Positions 51,601-62,979 are shown, numbered from the stretch's first letter. The stretch: 64,000 nt of DNA from Helicoverpa zea (GCF_022581195.2 NC_061463.1:8804001-8868000), one strand, 5' to 3'. The notes: generated by a model from the sequence alone, not told the origin. Numbers and translations: made by a program.

Positions 51601-54600
51601 GGGTGTACTACGCCGAATCGAATAACAAATAATCGAATATCAATTGATCGACCACTATAAATCGAAATTCTAAATACTCGAACATTCATAATATCGAATG
51701 GTTATTAAATCGAACATTCAATACATCGCGCAGTCAATACATCGAGTGTTCAAAATATCGAATGTTTGTTTGATCGAGCGTTAAATGCATCGCATACTCA
51801 TCCTATCGAAAAATCTGTATTTTTTATGAATACAAGAAAAACTCAAAATTTTATAATAAAACACATTTTAATATAGTTTTTATTATTATTTAATATTTTT
51901 TCAATCGCATTATCATCCCTTTTGCCTCTTCTTTGTAAAGTAGGTCTTCCCAATCCCGCGTTTGCCTTTTCAATTCATACAAAAATTTTAAATGTACCTT
52001 TAAAAGATAAGAATTAAAGAATAAAATGTGATTTATTATAAAATTTTGACTTTTTCTTGTATTCATAAAAAATACAGATTTTTCGATAGGATGAGTATGC
52101 GATGCATTTAACGCTCGATCAAACAAACATTCGATATTTTGAACACTCGATGTATTGACTGCGCGATGTATTGAATGTTCGATTTAATAACCATTCGATA
52201 TTATGAATGTTCGAGTATTTAGAATTTCGATTTATAGTGGTCGATCAATTGATATTCGATTATTTGTTATTCGATTCGGCGTAGTACACCCGGTTAAAAC
52301 TGCTATTGCGATCGTATTGCGATTCGATTTCTGTTCGATTTTGACATTATTAACTTAGGAGAATCGGGCCCCTGTATAATAGAACGATCGTTTAGCACAG
52401 TGGTTCTTAACCGGTGGTCCGCGGACCACTGGTGGTCCCTGGAGGCATTCCAAGTGGTCCGCGAAGCTTAGCTGCGCGACGTTGCTATACGTTATCTAAC
52501 TTTATTTTTATTGACTTATCTATGCGAGCGGGGGTTTTCGTATGGACGTATATCGGGTGTGTCGTACTCGTACCTAGTCCCCCATTCATGAAAATGTAAA
52601 TTTGGGCGACATTTTACGTAGTTTTTGGTTTTGAGTCTAAAAAAATAATTAAAATTTCGCGCTCGCTTCGCTCGCGTATTCAGAAACTATATTATTTTTG
52701 TATTTGTCAAGAAACAAAAAGTTAAGTACGTTTGGGCTAAATTTTACGTAATATTTGGTTTAAGTCCGATAAAAATTTCGTGCTCGCTTCGCTCGCGTAT
52801 TTGGAAACTACGTTTCAAGTTTTTCTTTCTTTGCATTTGCTTATCTAAACAACTGCCGACATGCGTTTAGCTTGGAGTAGTACTGTACCAAAGATTCTGA
52901 AATTAGTAAAGAGTCACAAAAATCTCATTAAATTAAAATCTGTAACTTTTCGTTTTTTGCTAAAAAATACATATAGGCCTGTGTATGCTAAGTGTGCACA
53001 GAACAAGGGTCTCAGAATCGAAAAATATTTTTTAGAAGAAGTGCTTAACAGGTTCTGCCAGAACCCACGCCGTCTTCTCTTGAAGTAATATTACTCATAT
53101 ACTTAAGATATAACTTTAATTTATAAACACCGAGTATTCATAAATAGAACTATAAAATCTGTCCTGTGTGTGATTGTTTATTTTCTGTACCTGAAAATAT
53201 AAACCTCTCAAATTAAGAGATTAACAAGTCTGAGATTAACGGCTCAAGATACAAAAAATCGGAGGGCCCCCGGGGGATAGGTTGACTGCTGCCCCACCCT
53301 GAGCCCAAAGCTGGCTACGCCCATGTTTCTATATATTTAATAATTTAAATCCTTACAATACGTAGACCTTTACGTACATATTAGGTACAAATACATATTT
53401 TGATACAAAACTACTTTTAGAAAACTTTCGATTAATTAGGTATCAACACAAGAATTTTGATGCAACTAACGATCAATTTTGACTATTGCCATCATTTAAT
53501 ATGCACCAAACCAATTTTTAATTAGGATTTTATCCGGGCATCATTTAATTATTTAGGTTTATCGTATCATAATATTTCTGTTTCGTCAGTCCACACAAAA
53601 ATATTTTTTTATGTAAAATTAACGTTGTTCTAAGTAAGAAATGTTTCAACAAAATATCAAAGCGGTGCCGTTTAGACAGCATAAACAAACATTTGTTATA
53701 GTTTTTATTTATCAACATATAGGGCAGGCAACTGTATCATAAAATGACTTCCGCAATTGCAATGGCGATGCCAGAAGTTTTCTCTATGAACTATACAACA
53801 TTATAAAGAAAAGTAGGCCATACTTACATGTTTTATGGCTTATGGAACATGAAATTACTGTTACAGTTCCAGAATAACTGAATAACCTTTTGTTACACAA
53901 GCTTCAGGCACACACTTTAGATATTGCATATTATCCAGATCTGTACCCCTATCATGAATTTAAAGCAATAGTTCTTTTTGTATGGCAATAGTTCCGTAAG
54001 TGAGCGCTAGAGGCACTGTTAAAATTGGCATACCTACAAAAATGTTGAAGACAGTTCCTTTTGGTTATAAGTGGAATACTTGTGCGTAATAACACGTTCA
54101 TACTATTCCGATAAATAAAATATATTATTGCCAAGTTTCAGCAGAATCCATCAAGTGATCCTAAAATTTCCACTTGTATCTTTTGTCGACATCCTACATC
54201 TTCATGCAGTCTTGGAGATGATCCTCTCTGTTTATAGTGTGTCGCATTTTAAGTAAAATACCGTAAAATAAAAGTAAACTTGCAACTGACTCATACATTT
54301 TCTAAGCATGTTTTGCTATATTGAAAGTTTATGGCCTGAACAAATTGCTTAGTTCCAAACACGACGCGCTGATCAAAATTTAATATAATATACAGCTGAA
54401 AAGTTTACGAGGCTACGTTTTAACGTAACGAGCTGCTCTGCAAACTAAAGCTCTGCTCTTAAGTATTTGAAATATAGCAGAACTTATATATTAGTTTATT
54501 TAATTTTCCTTTTCTCAAGAGTTTTTTTTTTACTTGAACATTGATCACCTACAACTTAATATCGTTCTGTAATAAATATAATCATATCATGTATCATGAA

Positions 54601-55405
54601 GTCACTGAATCTTGGTGCGAAAATTTACAGATTTTTTTAATGCCATTCACAGAAACTAAGTCCTACTGGATCGATTTTCCCAAGATACTTTTTCCCACAG
54701 TATTCTAGCTAGCTTTCCCCTACCGTGTATGCCGGTACCGTGCGAAAGCGAATTTCCCCCTAATTAATGAAATTTTTGAAACTAAATAATATTTTCTCTT
54801 ACAGAGTAGAAAACGGCACGAGAAGTCCTGGCAACCCACTGAACAGACACTCTTGGACTAGAACAAGTTTAAGGCGAACCCCACCGAGGTAGGTGGAAAG
54901 CATTTACTAAATACATACACTTTTATTCACTAAAATAAAGTTTTAGATACACACTCGTAGTAAATAGTATTGGAAATAGTTTTGTTTAATGTTTTTGGTG
55001 ATTTTACGCACTGAATAGAAGATTCGTTAATTCCAAAAATGTTACGAATGTTCTAAGCCCTTCTAAGTCTGCTCTTAGAGTTATGAATAATGCTTTTGCA
55101 CAAATTAGTTTACTGTTTTTTTATTAAACCTAATTGTGTCATTGTCTAACGAATTCTTAAAAATGTTCATTTAATTTTTAAAAGGATATTTCAGACTGTC
55201 TTTTTAGTTTTACAAATAGTTTCGGGCTCTTACTTTTAATTGTTTTTACTATATATGTTATTACTTTTCTTTAGTTTGTGTTCACTTAATTTTGTTTTGT
55301 TGTATTTACCTTTTCTTTTTGTTTGCTTTTTATCTATTATTTGTGTTGTGTCGTCCGTAGCCACCAGGAGAACTTGCCGCATCGGCGATGGGGCTCCATG
55401 AGACA
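48666..55405 (+). CDS. Ser/Pro-rich segment of an unidentified larger protein, four exons
   Basis: Exons 48666-48763, 49828-49949, 54805-54888 and 55361-55405 join in phase across GT..AG introns (donors GTGTGT, GTTAGT, GTAGGT, GTAAGC). The product of about 116 residues is low-complexity, rich in Ser, Pro, Asn and Arg. It contains TKSPRTSPGNLPRKLQ, an acidic patch (SISDAENFECYGEGDHD), and a run of basophilic phospho-site-like motifs (RHSW, RTSLRRTPP) before HQENLPHRRWGSM. This looks like a regulatory linker between domains, not a domain itself. Neighbouring exons are outside what I can prove; a candidate next exon is 58030-58136, whose phase fits. ATGATG at 48687-48692 could serve as a start in a short isoform. 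The third intron contains the nested transposons. I cannot assign the family. Confidence 0.6.
49950..50910. other. intron sequence, nothing recognisable
   Basis: AT-rich intron between the second and third exons of the unidentified + gene, up to the start of the hAT element. No RNA gene or element ends were seen. Confidence 0.4.
51282..52374. mobile_element. inverted-repeat element nested in the hAT element
   Basis: Left end CAGGGGCCCGATTCTCCTAA and right end TTAGGAGAATCGGGCCCCTG are perfect complements over 20 bases, and sub-terminal sequences rich in CGATT words are also loosely complementary. It breaks the hAT transposase frame. No clear target duplication was found, so the superfamily is open. 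It is itself split by the MULE-like element. Confidence 0.65.
51601..52291. mobile_element. MULE-like element with very long inverted repeats
   Basis: A 691-base element flanked by a perfect 9-base duplication GGTTAAAAC (51592-51600, 52292-52300). Ends GGGTGTACTACGCCGAATCG and its complement open inverted arms of about 270 bases that are nearly identical. The arms carry repeated ATCGA/TCGAA words and the CTGTATTTTTTATGAATACA segment; the spacer is about 150 AT-rich bases. A 9-base duplication plus long terminal repeats is the Mutator/MULE pattern. No transposase is present. Confidence 0.75.
52399..52470 (+). mobile_element. one end of another hAT-like element
   Basis: CAGTGGTTCTTAACCGGTGG followed by TCCGCGGACCACTGGTGGTC resembles a widespread hAT terminus. 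I could not find the matching right end within the surrounding element, so it is a fragment or part of the host element. Confidence 0.4.
52601..52820 (+). repeat. tandem duplication, about 130-base unit
   Basis: TTTGGGCGACATTTTACGTA (52601) recurs as TTTGGGCTAAATTTTACGTA (52731), and GCTCGCTTCGCTCGCGTAT recurs at the same offset (near 52661 and 52782). Two diverged copies lie inside the hAT element. Confidence 0.65.
53340..54800. other. intron sequence, nothing recognisable
   Basis: AT-rich intron between the hAT element and the third exon of the unidentified + gene. Only chance frames are present. Confidence 0.4.
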
Positions 55406-55506
55406 GTAAGCTATTACTTTAGATATTTTTTGCTATTGAATGTAACAAAACTTTGCTGTAAATATGCCGTTTTAAAACCGAAATCTGTGGCTCGGTTTTT
55501 TATACC

Positions 55507-55579
55507 GGTAGTTGTCAATTGTTTTCTGTACGAGCCGAGCGATGTCGCTTGGAAAAACCAAGTGGAAAATAAACTAGTG
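55507..55579 (+). repeat. copy of the 44166-44226 sequence
   Basis: GGTAGTTGTCAATTGTTTTC, then GATGTCGCTTGG, then CTAGTG correspond in order to the 44166 block with small indels. It lies in the intron just after the exon ending at 55405. Confidence 0.5.
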
Positions 55580-55723
55580 CTTTTATTTACATACAGACGA
55601 TTAAAAAAAAACTATATTTAGCCAATCTATTTATTAAAATCATTGGTAGAATTTAAGCTTAGTTTTGTTAGATTCATTTATTTTTATTATTTCCTTTCTG
55701 CCGGAGGATATCGCAAAAATATT

Positions 55724-55962
55724 CTGAAGTGATATAGTTATCGGTACGAATCTTGAGCTCTGACCTACATCTGCGCAGAAGTAATTTATTGGGTCCCTTT
55801 TGTGGTATGAAGTGAGGCGCGGGAGCGGGCTTAAAGCGGTGATTGGCTCGCAGTGCATCGCGTCATAGTCGTCACTCGGGATTGGTTCTTTGCTAATAAA
55901 TCACTTCTGCGCAGATGTAGGTCAGAGCTCAAGATTCGCGCCGATAACTATACTTTCAAGAA
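55724..55962. mobile_element. fold-back MITE
   Basis: The left arm (about 55722-55790, including CTTGAGCTCTGACCTACATC and TGCGCAGAAGTAATTTATT) is nearly perfectly complementary to the right arm (about 55893-55962, AATAAATCACTTCTGCGCAG ... GAGCTCAAGATTCG ... CCGATAACTATAC). Arms of about 65 bases surround a GC-richer spacer of about 100 bases. It is non-coding. Confidence 0.75.
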
Positions 55963-56095
55963 TTTATCATGGTCAGGTGTTGATTTAAACAACTGTTTTA
56001 TTGGACAATGCAATATTCGTACAATGTGATATGAATATATTATTTTATTCAATTAAAGTCATCAGTTACGAATAAACACTTTTGCGATATTTTCC

Positions 56096-56113
56096 TGTGT
56101 GTGTGTGTGTGTT
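56096..56113 (+). repeat. GT microsatellite
   Basis: A run of about eight GT units. Confidence 0.8.
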
Positions 56114-56119
56114 TTCTTT

Positions 56120-58020
56120 TGTTTTATGTTTTGGCACTCTTTATTTTATGTAACTTGGTATTTCATTTGTTTTATGCATATCTACGTATAGTGCGAATTA
56201 TTGTAGTCGTAGTTTAAATTAAGACCGTCTACGAATAGACACGACAGTCAATCGAAAATCTACAACACGACGTATTGGAGCAAAGACTGAAACACAAGCT
56301 GTATCTATTGAAACCGTTGCCAAATAATTATCAACCTAAATCCCTTTTAATAAGATGCTTTAGGATTTAAATAAGTGTAATGTTATAGTGGTCGCGGTAC
56401 ATACTATTGTCAACTGCAAACAATGCCGTCCCCACTATTTTCAGATAGTCAATGAGTCATCTCAACACGTCAGTCAGATATAAACGTGAGCAGATACTAA
56501 AACAATTAAAGATTATCGACCTGTGCTTAAATTCTCAGGATGGGCATGTGAACCAATTCTGAACAATGTAGGTACTTGGGTACATAGACTATGAGAACGT
56601 CCATAACGTAGCTAGATTATAAATGCTACATTTACTATCTTGTACGATGTCACAACATTGTATAACTTTGTTATAAAATCCGTGGATATAGAGGCGACTA
56701 CTTTCATTAACAAATACATGTCTTAATAATTTAATAAGTTGTTAATGGTTCTGCGAATCCAAGAGATCAAAGGAAAAAATAGTTTACGGAAAAAAGGACA
56801 TAGCAAAAGTAGGGATTCGTACGAATTTCGTAGCAAATGCTTTGCTTTCACAAGGAAGCAAAAGGCGTTATAGTGATTGAGGAAAATATTTTTAACATAC
56901 CTACGTGTCGGTATGGTACATTACTCTGTGAACGAATCGAAGTGAAATTGATCTCACGTAATAAATCAAAAGCGGAGATGTAAAAAAAATCATCGCGTAT
57001 AAGACTAACTGCACATTGCAATGTGAAAAATGCAGTGTTAAGAGCATTTTGATTGGATATTTGGAACAAAATAATGATGAATTAACAGCTTAGTTAAGTC
57101 ATAATTCAAATTCCATTCGTAATTTAAAATCTCATCGTAATATATTCGTGTTGTTCGCATTTCGTGTAACAGTAACGCATCGTTATCGACATTGTAATAT
57201 TATACAATGTATGAACAACCTAATGTGCACCAGTTATAGTAAAATGCGGAAAACCTCTTACTTTTTACCACGTCAGTAAAATAAAAGACAAAACCTTATT
57301 ACAATGTCTTACGTCGCGTGTAGGAACAAAAGAATAATTTAGATATCTATATCATTCAGTCCGCCATGTTTTTTCCGTTCGAAAAATGGTCTTTGTATCC
57401 GCGACAATTGGAACTTTTATTGCCAACAATTTTCATGGCATTACAGTTTTACTCGCATTCCAAAAAGATATTAATCCTAAATGCACTTAAGGAACACAAT
57501 TATAGTTGTCTAGATTGAAATAAACCTATAGATAGGTTTGCGTAACTTCCTAACATTTCCTACTTTTCTGAAGAAAGATGTAAATGGTAGCCGTTACGCT
57601 AGTAATAATGCTGTGGTTTAAAAGAAACCTAATACTAGATTGCAATGCTTTTGTACTTAATTGGTACATCTGAAATTGTGTAATTAGCAGTTACAAAGGC
57701 TCATTAGCTGACATCCTTTAACAATTAGTGGACCTAGCATTATGCAAATGGATTATGTTAATGGTTCTATGAACATGTTTCGTGTATTGGACTGCCTTCC
57801 AAGTAATTTGCGTCGTAATTAGGATATCGAAACAATTGTGATTACACATTATAATATTGTTACAATTAGGCTGGAAAACACCACGTTTTTAGCTGGTTTG
57901 CCTGTTTTGGTGGAGAGGACTGAACGTAATATCCCAGCAAAAGTTTCCTAATTTGGGATGGGTTTGATATCAAAACGCCTCTGATCTAAAAACGAACATT
58001 AGAAGACTTAGACCGTCTTA
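56120..58020. other. gene-free stretch
   Basis: AT-rich sequence without supportable exon or element. Confidence 0.4.
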
Positions 58021-58029
58021 GAGATTCAG

Positions 58030-58136
58030 ACTCACCAGTTGGGATTCTCACCAAGAAAGTGAACTGTCCCGTTCCGGCTGGCAGCCTGCTGTGGTTGCCC
58101 AACGCCACACGCGCAGCACTGCTATACTTTTAACTC
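58030..58136 (+). other. candidate exon, strand uncertain
   Basis: A GC-rich island in AT-rich DNA. On +, after GATTCAG, the frame that continues the phase of the exon ending at 55405 is open and reads LTSWDSHQESELSRSGWQP and on, with a GTAACG donor at 58137. On -, the same DNA is open as CCACGVGQPQQAASRNG and ends at a strong GTGAGT donor. Both acceptors lack a good pyrimidine tract. The + reading is slightly favoured by phase and by similar composition to the upstream exons. Confidence 0.35.
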
Positions 58137-58219
58137 GTAACGCACACATAATCACTACAAACATCGGCAATTACCTTTACACAGCGATAATCTTCAAATT
58201 GGTTCGAAGAATTTCTTAA

Positions 58220-59700
58220 ATTGGCCAAACTAATCTTTGAAAGTCAGAGAACTTCTTGGTCATTTAAAAACTGCTGTGCAATCAGTCAAAGTTTCGTAAG
58301 AAACTATTGAACAGGTTGCACATCAATCGAAATTGACTGAAAATCAATCTAAAATCCAGTTCCAAACCAGTTACTGAACAAATACAATAAAATTCAATAA
58401 ATCATTTTCTGATTCAGCGAGCAAATACATTCAGTATTCCACTTTCATAACTTGAAGAGGCAATTAAGCTTTTTATCTTTCAGCTAATTCATAGATATTA
58501 ACACCAGCTGTAACAGATGCTATTTCCATAACACGATAATGAGAAACCCAATCTCATGTGCGTTCACATTATCTACTACACTATGCGTCTCACCATCTTC
58601 CAACAGCCTACCTACTTATTACTTGTAAAAGTTGGTTTCATAAATGCTATTTACGCAATTACGATACGAGTACGCTTACAGAGATTATCCCGATAACTTA
58701 GGTATTTACGATCATCCTGCTACGTATGATACAGCAGGAAAATTACATTGAAACATGAAAATAATGCTGTTATGCTTTAAATAGGTTCAAGAGTCAACAT
58801 TTATAACAGTAACAATGCTGAGAAAATAATGATTTGCCTACATAATTTAATTCTACTTCCTAGCCCACCTCGTGCAGTCACGCATCATACTACTTTAGTT
58901 TTTATCTAAATACCTTGAAACCAGACGCTCGTAACGTTGCTCGAGTCGTGGGATATAATTCAGAAGAAAACAGCAATACTCGACCAAATTATAAAGACCC
59001 CTCGATAGTTTACGATCCTATTAAACCATGGGATGAGAAAAGTAATAGAATAACAATCAAAGTAGCAGTGGTCATTCGAACAATAACAACGATGTTAGCC
59101 GTCCGTGACGCAACGTCTGACATTTGTCACTAAAACGTAACCAAAATTAAACTAACAGAAGTATAGGTAGTTAAGAGCATATTAACATATCCTTGTTTCT
59201 GAGAAGAATAACGATTTATCGGAATTAGACTTCTTGAAAATAGCTGTACTGGATGAAACAAACACGCATACAAAGGTGTAAAGGTTTTCACTATGAAATA
59301 ATTAACCAAAAGTTCTTATACAGTGATGTGTTTATGATCTTTGTTCCATGCAGATGTACAATGCAAGACCTAGTAGATAGGATTACCTACACAGGATGCA
59401 GTATAATAGACTCTGGACTACTGCGTTTTAATTGTATTGCGCACAGCGTAACTGTTCGTGGCAATGGCTGTGTACACACTGTTATTTTGCCGTCGTTTAC
59501 TGAATTATATACAGTACTTGCAATATCTTTAATAATACACAGTTCAGTACTATCCATTTCTTTACCATATTCTATTATTTTTGTATTGTTTTGTTTACTT
59601 CTTTTGTTTCTATTGGGTCATACGTGTTTAATGTCTTTTTGGTTTTCTTTTCCATTATTCTTCACAATACGTTTATTAATAGGTACGTCTTTAGATTTGT
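58220..59700. other. no established gene; unusual open frames
   Basis: Holds a 149-codon + frame (59253-59702), the longest ORF of the window, and a + frame at 58862-59133. Neither has recognisable motifs, and the - strand is partly open in both places. It may be an old mobile-element remnant. See findings. Confidence 0.3.
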
Positions 59701-59849
59701 GATGATCACATCAAATTTTTGTTCCATATGAGTCACAGGAATGTATAATGTATGGAGCAGCAAATATTAAATTACACATTAGCATACCATTAGGGCTTGA
59801 TACCGCGATATCGTTAAGCTTGACTAAGTTAGTAAGCAGACATTAGTGC

Positions 59850-60268
59850 GCCGTCCACCGCGAGCTACTTAATAATTTAATAACGGCGAGTGTTTCGCCA
59901 GCCATTGTCTGTTCTATTGTGGATAATTCATACCTCGCGGTGTAGTCGCTGACCGGTCCACCGCTGCGTTTGTTGATGCGTCAGTACATCGTGGCTACTC
60001 GCACGAATATACCGACCGCGCCGCCAACGCGCACGCCGCGTGCCATTTCGAATTTCGAACACTTTTTTCTTTTACTTTTTTTTTCATTTTTCACCAGTGA
60101 TGTATATTCTCTTGTCTGTGAAATAGTTTCGAATGAAGTGATGTGAAAAAAATCGAGTGTCGTGTTCCATGTGACCGGAGTTGGTGTGGATTTTTAAATT
60201 CGTGCAATTATTTGTTTGTAAAGCTGGAGCGGAACGGTGTTTACATGCATTACAGAAAGCGACCATAC
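59850..60268 (+). promoter_or_regulatory. candidate CpG-rich promoter and first exon
   Basis: From about 59840 the CG content rises sharply (GCGCCGTCCACCGCGAGC, CCGACCGCGCCGCCAACGCG), with an initiator-like GCGTCAGTACATC near 59977. A possible exon runs to 60268, where CATACAG is followed by GTTGGG. An ATG at 60245 would give MHYRKRPYR before the donor. This is the most promoter-like block of the right half, but transcription is not shown. Confidence 0.35.
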
Positions 60269-60269
60269 A

Positions 60270-62640
60270 GGTTGGGAATATTTAAAATTAATATAGCGGC
60301 TAATTTGACGACATTCAAAGTAGCAACATACTCTTAATTTGAAATACCAAGATTTCAATTTTCTAAATCATGTTCTTGACACTAAATTGAGAAATTGGTG
60401 CATGAATATTGAACAGTACATACCTAGTTTAGACTTATAAATTCATCTTGTTTAATGATCCGAGAATTAGAGTTATCAAAACGCAGGCTTTGATTGAGTG
60501 CTGATCAACTATGTTTAGAGAGTTGATTATAACAAAAGATAGATTTGATTCGTATTACAACACTTTTTAATGTGACAAAAACAATCCGTTATGGCGCGAT
60601 AATGACGTAACCCGTTTGGATGTTGTTTTATTGTGACAAGAGATACAACAGAACAACAATGTACGCATGGGTATTTTATTGCTGGCCACACTATTGTGTT
60701 TTTAGCGATGGCACCCACTAATGTAGGTATATTGTACCAATGTCTGTTTGGAATACGCATATATAATCAAGATACTTTTATGCTGTGATATCCTGTACAC
60801 TGTACAGTGTACCGTACCTACGCGTACTATTTACACCTTTACCGGGAGGCAAATATACCGATCAATCAGTAATGTAAATGATTGGATGCAATTTATTTCT
60901 TTTTAGGATTTAGTTAAGTCCATAAAATCCTGGTCAGTTTAAAATACAAGTAAATATAGGATATAGTACCCTATGCAAACTAATTTGAACCCTATCAACA
61001 TTAAGCGAGGGTTCAAAAAGAAACTAAACAACAGTCAGGAACAAAATAGTTATACGAATATTTAGCAATTGTCACTTGAACGTGCAAACTGAATTAGAGA
61101 ACTCATTGCCACAGGCGGTTACGATTACAGCAACAATTTACTTTTTTGGCGTTCTGTGTAAAAAATAACGTAGGTGGACTCGTTCTCAATTGGTCAATTC
61201 GAGGACAGTTGCAACTCTTACCGGCGATTTACGGCTACGAGAAATATTGTAGACTGAAAGTTTTTTGTACGAGGCTGATGATATTTTCACTGTGCTTTAG
61301 TTTGCTGTAACTTCATAAGAAAACTCTTATGATGTTATGAAGTGCTTAAAAGCTAATTCATAGCTCATAGCTTAGAATAAAGGAGCTAAAAGTCTGTAAG
61401 CCAAGGTTTAAAAAAACACAACCAAATTCTATGACACTACTACAAACTGTCGTAAACCATTCAAGTAGGTACAAAAAAGTTTAGACGAATCATTGTGTAA
61501 CGCAACTTATTTCCCACAAATTATGTTGTTACGAAATATCCAAGTGACCATGTAGTTCTGATTGTGGAAGTAGCACTTCGGAGCTTAACCTCACGACTCA
61601 CATTAGGCTTGAATGCCGTTGCTAATTGTACCAAAGTCAAATACAAGAACGAATATCAAGGAGAATAGTGAAATATCTAAGATCCTTTAAAGGAAGAATG
61701 ATCTAATTACAATATGTTGCAAAAATTATGACCAGCTAATATAATTTTAATTTTTGTACCAAAAAGCGGATCAGGGTTGTCTATGAATGCCTAACATTCA
61801 CGAAAACCTTTGTGTTTCCAAAAACAGCAACACTTATAAGTTCTAGTTTATGTCCCAAAGTTTTAAGTATCCTATTACATAAGAAAAATCTAATTAAACA
61901 GAAACATTACAGTAAAACGCGCATTAAATTGATTGTGTTCAGCAGTTATACAACATTAAAATTCTATGATTATAATACCATATAAAATCCTCAGATTGTA
62001 CGCCTGGTCCATAAATTAAGCATGATGATTCTATTACTTGGTCATAGACACGCAATGTACTCAACCTATTTCTTCTAATCACTGTAGTAGCAAAAACTAC
62101 AGAAAAAAAAGACAAATTGCTTACTCAAAATATGATGTAACCGGTCTCGTCACGAACTCATCGTTTTTTTATTCAGTAATGTCTAAACCAACGGAAATGA
62201 GGTTTTTCAGGTGTACGTAACGGTGGATTCAGGACAGATAAAAATACAAAAATCCGAGAGTTAAAACAAAAAAAAATACTAATTTTTTTTAGTTGTTATC
62301 AAGGTTTAACCGATAGTTTAACTTGAAGGTCTAAGTTTCTTCGTCTCTCCATGTAACTTGTACCAAATAATAAACTTAGCTGAATCAGTGGTCGAGATTA
62401 ACTAACACTTCTCGCTCAGATATATGGACTTGTACTACAAAGGCAGAGGAACTGCGGAAGAAGCGAGCTCATTCATAATTTTATAGATAAAACCATTTTA
62501 TTAGCTGACCCGGATTCATTACCAGCCAGTGTAAATATTTCCAGCCTATAGTAACGCAACTTTCATAGCAGATTCAGTACGATTTCGTGAAGTTGCATTA
62601 CACACGCATTATTTCTATGTGAGTGTCCAATTGACGATCA
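60270..62640. other. gene-free stretch
   Basis: AT-rich sequence with only short chance ORFs. No splice-bounded coding exon or RNA gene was recognised. Confidence 0.4.
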
Positions 62641-62927
62641 TTAGCGAGTTGGTAGTCAGTGCATCACTTTCTTGCACAATTTCACGGCGCGCGCACACCC
62701 ATGTTTCATTTGGCTGTTAGTGATTTCACCGGCACTCCCCACGGACGTCCTGGCTTGCGTATGATACACTTGACAACCCATGGTAATCGGCAACTAATGC
62801 ACCATTGCTTGCTGCTGGCTTTTCACCTAATGCGTGCAAGAAATGGACCGAGAGACCCACAATATTATCATGGTGTAAAATGAGAGAGGTATTTCCATGT
62901 GGAAATGGCATTTTAATGCAATTTCTT

Positions 62928-62971
62928 TTTTTTTAACTGCTCGGTTTTTGACAACCGAGCAGTTAAAAAAA
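62928..62971. repeat. perfect 19-base-pair hairpin
   Basis: The left arm 62928-62946 (T run then AACTGCTCGGTT) and right arm 62953-62971 (AACCGAGCAGTT then A run) are perfectly complementary around a six-base loop TTTGAC. Probably a remnant of a palindromic element; a structured RNA is possible. Confidence 0.7.
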
Positions 62972-62979
62972 TCCTGCAG

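Larger units (their letters stand above)
50919..53325 (+). mobile_element. hAT-type element, internally deleted, with nested insertions
   Basis: Ends CATGGGCGTAGCCA and TGGCTACGCCCATG are inverted, flanked by a perfect 8-base duplication TTTCTATA (50911-50918, 53326-53333), the hallmark of hAT elements. A short frame starts at 51029 (MSTLKRARSKQNARSS) and a later frame reads MELVDVIKISEMQFYPSVKT (about 51200-51260), which resembles the C-terminal part of ZMYM1-like hAT transposases. That frame is cut by another insertion at 51282. Most of the transposase is missing. It sits in the intron between the second and third exons of the unidentified + gene. Confidence 0.75.
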
